Under the pieces are notes generated by a model. It made no database searches. It was given only the letters and a program-made list of their open reading frames with translations, and was not told where the DNA came from. DNA of 64,000 bases, taken from NCBI GenBank assembly GCA_021442155.1, contig CM038232.1:65577555-65641554 (forward strand), in the 5' to 3' direction. Made by a program: the position numbers and the translations under genes. Positions 22,965-35,000 of this stretch are shown piece after piece. The stretch is from Cymbidium sinense (lineage: Eukaryota; Streptophyta; Magnoliopsida; Asparagales; Orchidaceae). Position 1 is the stretch's first letter, and each line of letters starts with the position of its first letter.

Positions 22965-25140
22965 TCCATCCATCATGAGCGATTGAGGGGTGTTGACTTC
23001 ATTTTTAGAATGAGTTCTCAACCCCTCCATCTTATACATAGGACTTCTTTTAGATTTTAAGGGATCCTTAGTCTTAAGACACATCTAGTGATTAGGTGGA
23101 TACTCAACCTAGCCCTAGAGACTTAGAAGAGTTAGTCAAACTCCAAATCAAATCAACATCAAACTTACATCAATTCCATCCTAATTGATTTTCTCCAAAC
23201 TCAAATCAATGCCACATGATTGAAATCCAAAATTCAAAATTCCTAATTAAAAATCCTTCTTAAGTCCTTAATTCTCTCTTAAGGACTTAGCCTAAATCAT
23301 CTTTAAATCAATTCAAATTCATGAAATTTTCTCATAACACATTTATATTATCATTTATATTCATATATATAAATGAAATATAAATTCAAATCAATCAAAT
23401 AAAACCCCAAAATTGAAATTCAAAATTCACAAATCTTTCCTAAGTCACTTTGATTTTCTCTTAAGGACTTAGCCTAAATCATGTTCAAATCACTTCAAAC
23501 TCATGAAATTTTCTCATGACCCATTTATATTCACATATATAAATGAAATATAAACTCAAACAACCAAAACCAACTCCAAAATCAAACTCAAATTCAATCA
23601 AAACCCAACCTAAGACTTTCAAGTAAAATTCTTGAACTTAGCCAAATCAACTTCAAATCAAGCCAAACTCTTGATTTTTCTTCATGATTCAATCAATCCT
23701 TCAATCATGAATCCAAATATAAATGCAAACTTCAATCACTTAACCAAAACTCAATTCAAAAATCAAGCAAAAATCCATTTCATGTTCACCCTTTGAACTT
23801 GAAATTGTCAAATGAATCAAAACCCATTTGACTTTAAACCACTTGCAAATGGATTTATATTTCAATCATAAGTCCATATGTGAGTACAATCAAACTCAAA
23901 TCAAGCTTTGACCAAGCCATTTGACCCAAAGTAACCTAAAGTTCCCTTATGAGCCAAATTTTGATCCTAACCAAATTAGAATGAATTAAACTCACCTAAG
24001 CCTCTCATCATGATCAACAATTATCATGAGATGATCAATCACTCAAATTAGGCCAAACCAAGTCAAACCTAAGGGTTGACCAAGTCAACACTTAGTCAAA
24101 ATGAAACCCAATATAGCCAAAATCCATCATAGGCCAAATTAATTGAAACCAATGATCTAAGTTCATTCATGACCAATGTTTGAACTTGACCAAGTCAACA
24201 CTTGAGCCTAACCTAGCTCACTTGGTCAACTTGACCCAAGTTGACCCATTTTGACCTGAATGGGTCAACATGAGTCAAATCACATCAAACTAACTCCAAA
24301 TTCAATGAAACTTGGCCAAACCTATTTTCTCATCATATCAAACATACCCAAACTAAAATCAAGGTCAAATGACTATTTTACCCTTAGTCCATAGGATAAA
24401 TTTTGGCCAATTCCACTTGGAATTTGGTCAAATCCTCTCCATACCAACTTGGCACTCTCTTAGTGGATCAAGTGAACACTAGGGAGTGTGGTGCACCCAA
24501 TCCAATGGATTTGGGTAAACCCAACCTAGCCAAATGGCCAAACTGAGCACATGCCTAGAAATGGCCACATGGGAATCATGCCTCCACTTGTTTTGAGCAC
24601 ATGGGGAGTTCACCATTCCACTCCTCTGGCCAAACCGAATTCAATGACTCATCTAACAGCCTAACAAACCCACTAAATTAGGGCAATTGATCAAAAATGG
24701 CAAGCTCTTGTTTGGCCATCCGATTGCCAAAGGGGGAGATATACTCTCCCTAATTCAATTCAAACTTAAGATTCCTCAATTCGATTGAACCTAGGGAAGT
24801 GAGAGATGTAATTCCTCAGCCTCCCCAAGCTTCTTAGACCGTAATCAAACTTCATCTTCTCGGTTTGACAAAATAGAGCTCCAAACTAAATTAACTTCAC
24901 ACTCAAAACCGCAATTCCTTTTGCACACTCCCTGGGGAAGAACTCACCCAAGCTCTTTCCTAAGTTCCCAAGGCAAGGGAGGAGCCATCTTGATCATGAA
25001 CGAGCTTAAAGAAAAGGGGAGTTGGTCCATAGAAGCATCCACTCAATCTCAAGAGCACAAACCTTCAGCAAAGCTTTGCCTCAACTAGATGAAGCTTCTC
25101 CAAGGGAATCGAGCGTTGGTGATCACCTCCGATAGGTTAG
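22965..25140 (+). repeat. LTR 5'-half subunit S2
   Basis: Repeats the order of S1: a CCTTAGTCTTAAGACAC segment near 23,072, CTTAGAAGAGTTAG near 23,125, then the TTGACC-rich part. The stretch at 24,214-24,420 matches the start of the partial sister LTR at 32,066-32,240. No coding content. Confidence 0.6.
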
Positions 25141-28100
25141 CCATTTTTTGAGCTTAATCTAGCTATGGTTTGGAGCTTTGTGAAGTGAATGTTAGTCCCA
25201 TAGAATCTTAGCTGTAGATGTGATCTAGGTTGCATGTTGATGGTGTGGGTTGAGTTTCATTCCAATCTAAGCTCAATCAAGCTCGGATCATAACTTCAAA
25301 CATGGACGGTCTCCATGGCTCACAGAGAGCAGCAGGGATGAATCTCTGGCCATCCATCCTCATGTTTTGGATGGACGACCGACATTAAAATGCGTAACAT
25401 CCATATTTTTCTCCCTCAGATCCACGACTTTAATCTCAGCCGTCCGATTCTTGATCAAACGACTGAGGAAAAAGCACGTAGCGCTGCCGCCGCGCTATGA
25501 TGTGACAGGCTAAATACCCAATCTTATCGCACCACATGTAAAGTGCATGTCGTCAGTGGCACACATGGCATCGACAGGATTAATAATATAATTAAAGATT
25601 AAATAAATTCTAATTAATCACCAAACCTTCTAAAATTCATTTCTACGTAAAAATCAAATAAATATGAAATAAATTGCACATGAAAGATAATTGAACATAG
25701 AATATCTAAAATTAATTTCAATGGATTTTGAATAGTATTTTTCTTTGAATTTAGGTTGTATTGGGAATGTTAATTTACTAATTACCCTTTAATTACTTCT
25801 TTGATTAATCCCAAACTTTTTGTTCTTAATTAGTGGGATGACTCCTACCTCCCCTAATTTTCTTGGGATTTAATATTGGCTTAATTAGGGGAATTGCTAG
25901 TTCATTCTTTAATTATCCCCTTAATATAATTAAGCTTAATTAAGGAAATAATTAGTGGTTTAACCCTCTAATTGAGTTAATTAAGATTTGATTAAGTGAA
26001 TGTGAGGTTTAGGGAATAATTTTCAGATATTTTTCTTGAGATATTCCAGTAAACCCCTTTTCTTCCTTAATCCATTAATGGTTAATTCATGAATTACTCC
26101 CTTAATTAATTTCATAAAATTCTAAAACCTTCCAGAATTTAATTAATCTATCTTGGATAGATGCTTAGGTGTTTAAGATCCTAAGTACATTAAAGAAATT
26201 AAAACTCACATGTGTGAGGGGGGTTATGAAATTACTTAAGTTAAACCCCTTAGTTTAATTAATCATTAATCATGAGCCAAATTGAATTAGGCCTTTTCTT
26301 CCTAGGTGCATTGGAAATTTAAATTCCTTGTGAGATTTTATGTCATCTCATTGGCTCATGATTACTTAATTAAATTTGCTAAGGTGGTATAGGTAAGGGG
26401 TAATTAATACACTTAATTCATACCTTAACCTAATCAAAATATAAAATGGATCTAATAATCTAAAAATTGAAATTAAATATCAAACATATGTGGGAATGGG
26501 TTAAGAACAGTAAACTCACCTCACATTTCTCAAATTAAATCAAACTCAAAACAAAACCAAACCTTCTTGAAAAATAATTTGAATTTCTTTAAGCTTTCTT
26601 ATTTCATAAGATTATCTTTAGGAATTAACTAGGGTGAATGTGTTTACATGCTTTCATCATTTTAGTTCCTCCCCAACATGCTAAATGTGTATGTCATATG
26701 AATTTCATGCATTGATTCTTTTCAAAAATCCAAACGAAAGTGAAATGCTTCTTTTATGTCAAATTGCATGTTTTGGCTAAAATAAAAATATGAGTGGCTA
26801 TTATCATTATTAAATCCAAATTAATTTCAAAATATTTGAATTAATTACCAAAACTGAAATTGTGTTACTTACATTTTATTTATAAGCTTGTATGTGAGTA
26901 AAATATAAGGATGTGCTTAGTGTAGTTTTCCTTCTCCCCTCTTTTAGTATAGTTTTGAATAGGATTTGGTAAAGTGTTTAGTTCATTTGAAAAAAACCTA
27001 ACACTTGCCTAATCTATTTCCTATTCATTCCATACTATTACTTAAGAAGGATATCTACACTTGTACATATAAATTGCATAAATAAAAATAAATTAACCAA
27101 CACAAACTTTTGCATCCTTTCTTTTCCATTCATTTCTTTTGTACATATGCTTGTATTTAAGGAAAGTGGTATATTAGTCTGGACAATCCCAGGGTTGCAA
27201 AGCTTTAAGTAGCCCTAAGTAGGTCTTGTACTTTACACCTGTGGTTAACAATGATCAGTACTCACTTATGCCTTTCATACATTCATGTGTGCATGTGAAA
27301 ATTGGATATGAAACCCCTTTTCTACTTAATGAAAATCATGCATCATAAGCATTCAAATTTTCTTAAGTAAACTACTTAGCATTCATTATAAAGTGTGCTA
27401 AAAATTCTTATTTATATATATAGATATGCTTAGGATTCATTTATATGCATGTTATACATGTTGGGAAAGAATGAAGTGATGTATGCTTTGTGAATTTAGT
27501 TCACTTTACTTAATCTTAAAATGCGTTTCTTTTTGAATAGGTTTATTTAGAATTGATCTAAACTTAGGATTAATTAAAACACATAATAAAATATTCACTA
27601 AATGAAACTAAACATGAATCCACTTTAGAAATTACTTAAGGTAAGGAAGGAAAGGGAAGTCTTTGGAGCAACCACCTTCCAACCATTCAAAAGAAGGAAC
27701 CAAAGAAGAAAGAAGAAAAGAAGAAGAAAGAAGAAAAGAGGAATGAAGAAATGAAGCTTAAAGACCCCCATAACAATGAATTTCTTGTTTAATTGAATTT
27801 AATTCATTTGTAATCCGGGTTGCATAAGGGTAGAGCTCGTTTACCCAATTTATTTTTGGTTTGTGCGGTGGTGCCTGACCATAAATGACCTCTTATTCTT
27901 TTGCGTTATCTTTATAAATTAATTGATGATTTATTTTGTGCATTAAGATAACATCCTTTTCTTAGTTTCTTCCTTGCTTGATGTATGACATGGATGTGGA
28001 TTAGGCTCTTAAGGAAAAATAAATCTTCTACCAAATTAATCAATTCAAAACTAAAATAAAGAATCCATAACCTCATTTAAATCTTAGGCTAAAAAATCAA

Positions 28101-29357
28101 GATAAAAGAATTAGTAACCCTTTAGCTAGATGAGTATTTTTTTTATAACATCATGCACAAATGCATATTATTTTCACTCTTGATTGGAGGGCTTCTACCT
28201 TTGCCAAAGAAACTTGGCTTGACCTTTAAGAGCCTTGGTGGAAACACACCTCCTTCCTTCTTATTGATTTTGGCCAATAATCTTAGTTCTCATGCATTAG
28301 GCATATGAATCCTATAAGCCTGAGTCAAATGATTGTCCAAAAATGAAAATAAAATGTAATATGATTTGCATTAAATTTAAGTCATTTCAAGTATTCCCTT
28401 ACATGATCTAGTCTCTTTAAGGAGTGAGTTTAAGAACTTATTCTCTTCCTAAATAAATAATAGCCTATCTATCTTGCATAAAGCATATGACTTGCCTAAA
28501 TGAATTTAAAATTGTAGGAGGAGTTAACCCTAGGCAATTGTAAGTCTAAGCAGTTGGGTGGTTTGTCCTCTCTTGTGGAGGCAAACCAAATACTCATTTT
28601 TCACCTTAGATTTAGGTGGTTCTTTTGGCCCTCGCTAAAGCTCCCTAGATTTAGGTTCTGAGATTTCTTCTCCCTTCTATGGGCCAAAAGCATAAATCCT
28701 CACCTCTTAGGCATTTCCATAATCATGTATTATGAAATTATAAGCCCAATGAATAATTCAATTTTAAAAATATAAAGCTCTACCATAAGATAGTTTGAGA
28801 TGTTCGCTTGGTTTCCTAGCATCATGAACATCTCCTACTTTTCTTTCTTTGTCTTTGATAATAACTCCCTCTCTTTGATCAATCTCATTTGATCTTCTGA
28901 AATAAAACAATCGATTGATAGTCCTACCTATTGAAATTCTTGAAGAGAACAATCATTTATCTTAATCGAGAGTATTCCTGAAAGATCTTATCCCTTAGGA
29001 TGTAATTAACTATGGGGTCTTGCCCCTGTAGGTAACTTAATGAATCAGTTTAAAATAATCCCTACTTTACTTTTTCATGTAAAGTAGGGGAAGAATCTTT
29101 GGTACACATACAAACCCATTGTCCTTAGGAGTCCTTATTGAGATGATTAGGTCCATTATAGGGTGGTGACTTCTATCTTTAGAGATAGTTCACCTCTCCT
29201 CAATGTGCAGATCAATCTCAAGAACATCTAATGGATCTACATGGTGTCAAAAATGCATAAAAAGAAGTATATTTTGATCTTCATTTTATTTTACATAGAG
29301 TGAAGATGGAAGTATATTTATTCTTTAGAAACATAAAAATTTTACCACATATTTTTT

Positions 29358-29375
29358 TGGCGACTCCACTGGGGA
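29358..29375 (+). promoter_or_regulatory. Primer binding site for tRNA-Arg(ACG)
   Basis: TGGCGACTCCACTGGGGA is complementary to the CCA-terminated 3' end of plant tRNA-Arg(ACG), whose last bases before CCA are CCCCAGTGGAGTCG. All 17 compared positions pair. This is where first-strand synthesis would start, and tRNA-Arg priming is characteristic of Tat/Ogre-type elements. It is the only such site I found in the window. Confidence 0.88.
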
Positions 29376-29519
29376 TGGTTCCTCTCTCCATCTTTGGTAA
29401 ATGATCATTGTCTCCAACTATCATTAGTGGGTTGGTACTTTGGTATGAATCCAAGACTATCTTTCGTTCTATTGACACTTAGCTTATTTCATTATTAAGT
29501 TAAGCTAGCCAACATCTTT

Positions 29520-31535
29520 AGGTTTTAAGACCTCATCCCGTGTTGGTCTTAAAACCTCCGTTGGGTTCTCCAATGGGTGAAAATAAAAAGATCTAATTAA
29601 AAAAGGAAACATTTAAAGACTTCCTCCTTATCATTTCTATGGTAAGGAAAGGTTCATTTTAAAATAATAAAGACAAAATAAATCCTTATCAAAAATCATG
29701 CTTTTCAAAAAGCACCCTTACAAAAAATGCACCTAATAAAATATTTTGCACAAATTTTTTTAAATCATCTTCGTCTAACAATCTTTATGATTGTTATATG
29801 TAAGATCATCTTTACAAAAATAAGATTCCAACAATCACAATTTCTAAAAAATGCAAATGAATTTCTTCACTCAATTCATTTTTGGTGAATACCTCATTTT
29901 TCAAAGATAAAATCCCAACAATCATATTTTCAAAAGCCCAAAATTTGAAGATAGGCCTTTCCATTCAATACATCCAAATGTATTGAATGGATATTACCTC
30001 TTCAAGAAAATTCAAAACATTGAACTTCCACCTAATGCATTCTACATGTGTTAGGTTGGGATTTTCATATTTTCAAAAAGCACTTATGAAACCTCTCCAT
30101 TCAATGTACCCATGCTTATTGGGTGGAGGTCTCATTTTCAAACAAAATCAAAAATAAAATTTTCAAAAAAAATCACACAAGAATCTTTCCATTCAATATA
30201 TCCATACTTATTGAATGGAAGTTTCATTTTCAAACAAAACTAAATTTTTTAAAAGCACATATAAATATCTCCATTCTATATACACAAATTTATTGAATGA
30301 AAATTTCATTTCCAAATAAAATGACTTCACTTTGAAATCCCACTTAACATAATCCACATATGATTAAGTTGGGATCCCTCTTTCAAAAAGCAATAATCAC
30401 ACACAAAATATACATCTTTGAAAAATGAAACATAATTGATTTCCATCTTACATACCCAAATTTGTTAAATGGAAATCTCCCTTTTCAAAAATCAACAAAA
30501 ACAAAAAATTTCAAAATACATTTGAAACTTCATTCTAGCCCCTTTTCAAAATCCAAAACAAAAATTGAAACACCTTTGGAATTTCATTTAGCATACTCAA
30601 ATTTGCTAAATAAAATTTCCACTTCACAAAATCTCCAAAAGCACTTTTTGGAACTTCACTCTTTAGCATACCAAATTTGCTAAAGTGAAGCCTACATTTT
30701 CAAAACTAAAACACAAAAAAATTTAAACACATCTTTTGGAATTTCATTTAGCATACTCAAATTTGCTAAGTGAAATTTCCATTTCATAAAATTAAGTGGA
30801 ACCTCATTTTTTAGCATACCATATTTGCTAAAGTGAAGTCTCCACTTTCAATCAAAAACAAATCAAAACCAAACAGGAAGCACATTAGAATTCCCTTAGC
30901 ATACTTAAATTTGCTAAGGATCCTACTTTTCAAAAATAAATCAAAATCTAAGAGAAATACATTAGGATTTCCTTAGCATACCCAAACTTGCTAAGGATCC
31001 TACTTTTCCAAAAATCAAAATATCCAAAACAAATGAAACACTTTAGGATTTTCTTACTCAAATTTGCTAAGAATCCTATTTTCAAAAAATCTTTCAAAAA
31101 ACAAAACACACTTGGGTTCTTCACTTAGCATACCTAAATTTGCTAAGTGCAAATTCCAATTTTCAAAATCAATAATAATTTACAAGATAAAACAAACAAA
31201 GGGAAAGAAATAATTATTTTCAAACACCTCACTTAGCATACCCAAATTTTCTAAGTGAGTGAATTCCAAAATACCAAATCAAAAATAAAATCACTTGAAC
31301 CTTACTTTAACATACCCAAATTTGTTAAAGGAAAGGGTCCTCAAATCAAAATCTAATTTCAAACATGAACCAATGGAAGCATCTTTCTAAAAATACTTGA
31401 ACCCATTTTTCAACATACCAAAATTTTTTGAAGTTGGATTCATATTCAAAAATTCCTTTTTCCAATCAAATTTCTAAATCTTCTCTAAATCCATTTGAAC
31501 CCCACTTAACACTTCCAAGATGTTGGATGTAGGTT
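29520..31535 (+). other. Array of about twenty short stem-loops in the element leader
   Basis: After the primer site comes 2 kb of non-coding AT-rich DNA with regularly recurring inverted repeats, mostly 70-110 bp apart. The clearest are at 29,520-29,558 (GGTTTTAAGACC arms), 29,961-29,990 (CCATTCAATACAT, 13 bp perfect), 30,187-30,220 (TTCCATTCAATA), 30,337-30,375, 30,438-30,477, 30,578-30,620, 30,654-30,690, 30,738-30,780, 30,813-30,838, 30,889-30,922, 30,964-31,001, 31,044-31,078, 31,121-31,149, 31,228-31,259, 31,300-31,336 and 31,400-31,438. Most loops contain a CATACCCAAAT-like core. The arms differ between hairpins but stay complementary, including T-G wobbles (ATTTAGC with GCTAAGT at 30,738). 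This suggests selection for RNA structure. Confidence 0.75.
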
Positions 31536-31559
31536 CAAATTTTAAAATTCAAGTCCAAA

Positions 31560-32065
31560 AATCAACAAAATAGAAATATGATCCAAGCTTGTTTCTAACA
31601 TTCCAGATTCTCAACGTCAGTCTTAGTTGCAGCTACAGTTCAATTTTCTAATTTTCAGTTGACTATAATGGTAGTTTCACGAAAGTTTGTGTTTAATTTT
31701 CAGACAACACTTACATGCCCCGTGGTCTCCCATGCTACTCCAGTAAGGCCTAGCACCCACTCATTGGCACCCTCTAAGGGTAAGACTCCTCTAATCCCAA
31801 AGATTGCCTCCCAGCCTTTGAGGTTGGGTCTACTCCACTTACCTACCCATTGAGGAGGAGGAATAAAACCACATGATTGGCGGTATCATACCGTATTGCC
31901 GGAGATGGAGGCCACACTTGGTTGGTTGTGGAGGTATCCACTCATTTCCCACTATTTGTGAACCCATTTCATCCATCTCGTCGATGAGAGAGAGGATCAG
32001 GATCACCTCCACCCGGTTGGTACCAACTCTAGTTAGCGAGAGGGGAGGTGTATGCGGTTCAGTAC
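31560..32065. mobile_element. Remnant of element interior, no gag or pol recognised
   Basis: This 500-bp stretch is less AT-rich than its surroundings and holds open frames of 64-72 codons at 31,659-31,853 and 31,873-32,091, but neither has a gag, protease, RT or integrase motif, and I could not find a homologous reading on the minus strand. Position between leader and sister LTR means that the whole internal region is only 2.7 kb, against 8-15 kb in autonomous Tat/Ogre elements. Confidence 0.4.
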
Positions 32066-35000
32066 CAATTGGTCAACTTGACCCAAGTTGACCCATTTTG
32101 ACCTAAATGGGTCAACATGAGCCAAACCCTATCAAATGAAATCCAATTATCATGAAACTTGGCCAAACTTAGTTTCTCCACATACCCAACATATCCAAAT
32201 TAGAAAAATTAGCAAAATGACTATCCTTAAGAACCGTGGGTTTATTCTCCACCGTCGACCTAAGATAGTGGGGACGAAATCGCATCCACCTCCAACATAA
32301 TCAGTGCTAACTTAGTTGTGTTTAAATAACCAATCCTGCGGTGCCATATGAAAAGTGCGCTACATCAGTGCTCCGCGTGACGCTAGTGGGTTTAGGCTTG
32401 ACTTAATTAATTATTTTAATGGCTAAAATGTTAAAAAATCATTACTAATTATAAAAAATCCAAAAAATACAAATAAATACTCATTTTAAAAGTAATTTAA
32501 AGGAGAATTAATTAAAAAAAATTTATTTAATTTTCTATAATAATTAAGGCTTAATTTTGGTTTAAATATAAACTTAATTAACTTAATTAGGCCCTAATTA
32601 CTTAGGCAATTAATTCCAAACTTTCCTGTTGATTTAATAGGATGATCTCTACCTCCCATAATTTTCTTGGAATTAATTACTTGATTAATTAGAAAAGTTG
32701 ATCATTTTAACCCTAACTACTCCCTTAATCAATTTAATAATTAATGAGCACCCTAAATAGCAACAACTTAATTAATTAAACTTATTAATCATTGTTTAGC
32801 AGTGAATAGATAAGGGAGTGGGATTAGGACCTCTTTCCTAGCCTCTTTTCCCAAGTCCATTCCATCTTAAAGAGGGTTAACTAATATGGAAGTTAATTAA
32901 GGGTTTAATTAGATGATTAAGTGGCTTAATTAATCAAATTAGAATTCTAATCACATCAGATAATTGACAATAAAATTAAGGGTTCCTTTTTATGTGTTTA
33001 ATGACATAAAGGCACTTAAGAAAATTATGATTAACCTATAAGTGTTAGAAAATTATAAAAGTACTTAATTAGGTTCTTCAACTTAATTAAAATCTAATCA
33101 TGAGCCATTTGCATTAGGCATTTTAGGATCATTGAAATTTTATTTTCTCACATGTTCATGTCATTTGTGGCTCATAATTAAGTGGTTAATCAAATTAATG
33201 AAGCATAGGTAAGTGTAATTAATTGATTTAATTAGTGATCCAACTTAATTAATTCATAAATCCACTAAATTAATTTTCCTTAAACTAAATAAAATCACCA
33301 ACATGGGAAAGGGATTAAAACAACAAATGATAAGTGCTCATTCTTAAATCAACTCAAATCCAAAAATCAAAATAATAATAAGCTTTGGTTGTCTTTAAAC
33401 ACTTTCATTTGATGTGATTGTCCTTAGGAACTAATTTAGTTGAATAAACCATGTGTTTATATTTAGTTATTCCTTTCCAATCACTTATAAATTTTGCATG
33501 TCATATGAATTCATGCATCCATCCTTTCAAATTCAAATGAATCAAATGGAAGTTATTAATGTAAGCTTGCATCTGTTGACTTAATCTAATTATATGTGTG
33601 GCTATTATCACTATTAAATCAAATATACTTTTCATACTTTATAATTTATTAATAATATGTGGAGGTAATGAATACATATAAGATTTGCATGTTCTTATTG
33701 CAAGCTCGAGAATTTTAAAGTTCCCAAGGAGGTCATTTGATTACACTTCCCTTCTTAACAATGACACATTTTATTTTCATTTCTATGTATTTTTATATTA
33801 TAATTTGGATAGAGCTTTAATTCATATACATAAATAATTCAACTAAATGAAAATATAATTTTTACATGATTTTCTATTCTTATAGTTGCTTATACGTTCT
33901 TATGTATTTAAGATAGCAAGTGTTTAGTTTGAACATCCCGAGATACGAGGCTTTAAGTAGTCCCAAGGAGGTCATTTTATTACCTCACTTTCCTGGTTTA
34001 ACAATGACACATACTTACTTACATCTTTTATACAATTGCATGTGTAGTTGATTAGAGAATGGTAATCCCTCTTTTCTACTATAAATGCATTCATCCATAA
34101 TCATCTATATCATAAAAATACATTACATATAAATTAGTTCTCTCTTTCCTATGTTTATATATAGATTTACATAGATTTGAATAATATTGGTTATATAGTA
34201 TGGGCATTGAGGGAATATGAGGCTTTAAGTATCCCCAATGAGGTTATTTGATTACCTCACATCCTTGGTTTAACAACGGCATGTACTCATTTAATTTTTC
34301 CTATGTATATTTGTATTGAAATTTGGATAGAGCTTTAATTTATATGTATAAATGATTCAATCAAGTAAACTATAACTTTCAAAACATATGCATCTATCAC
34401 CATTTAAGTATTCCAAAAATATATTGCATGTATAGATATGCTAAGTGTTAAAGTTATATGCATGTTATAGGTGATGGAAATGAATGATTTGGTATATGTC
34501 ATGTGATAGTAATTAAACCATATTAATCTTAAGATGTCTTTCATATTGAATAGGATTATTTAAAGTTAACCTACACTTAAGATTAATAAAATATTTAATA
34601 AGATTTTCTAAAGAAAACTAAATCATAAAATATACTTTAGAAAGTGGCTTAAGGCAAGGATGAAAGAGGGAAATCCTCTTTCTTCTCTTTATGTTAGATG
34701 CTAAGTGTAAATCAAGTGAAACTAAACAAATTATAAATTAAAGTTCATAAATCAATTAAACAACTTAAAATGAAACCAACCTTTATGTTAAATTAAATCC
34801 TTCCACACTTACAAATCATAACTATAATACTTAGTAAGACATACCACACAAAGCCTTAACACACACATTAGAACTAAGTCATTGCTTCTCATTCTATGTT
34901 AGGATGGTGTATGTGTGATGTATATTTTGTTTTGTGTTGTAATATTTTAGACTAGATGTTAGGGTGTATATTTCGTAGACTGGATGTTAGGTTACTCTTA

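Larger units (their letters stand above)
20489..29349 (+). mobile_element. Very large LTR of a Tat/Ogre-like Ty3/gypsy element
   Basis: The 3' end is fixed by a tRNA-Arg primer binding site 8 bp beyond ...ACCACA at 29,349. The 5' end is placed at TGAGAGTTC at 20,489, where low-copy sequence stops and where the reversed fragment at 11.9 kb also ends. The LTR has two tandem 5' halves (20,489-22,964 and 22,965-25,140), a GC-richer segment near 25,480-25,560 and a 3' half (26,500-29,300) that is the ancestor-like version of the array units elsewhere in the window. There is no coding capacity. The length, near 8.9 kb, exceeds usual plant LTRs (Ogre LTRs reach about 5-6 kb), so the first half may be a nested second copy. 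A partial sister LTR begins at 32,066. Confidence 0.6.

Noticed and set aside
22704..23084. Overlapping 60-71 codon minus-strand frames
   Set aside because: Within LTR sequence, no family similarity, not preserved in the paired subunit.
29940..31540. CRISPR-like repeated array
   Set aside because: Units are diverged, unevenly spaced and not exact direct repeats, and the DNA is plant nuclear; hairpins in a retroelement leader explain it better.
32036..32056. Purine-rich GAGAGGGGAGG followed by TGTATG as polypurine tract and 3' LTR start
   Set aside because: Similarity to the LTR begins only at about 32,066 and corresponds to an interior LTR position (24,214), and no LTR here starts with TGTATGCGG.
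31659..32091. gag-like small frames in the element interior
   Set aside because: No CCHC knuckle, protease or other retroelement motif in any of the readings I tried.
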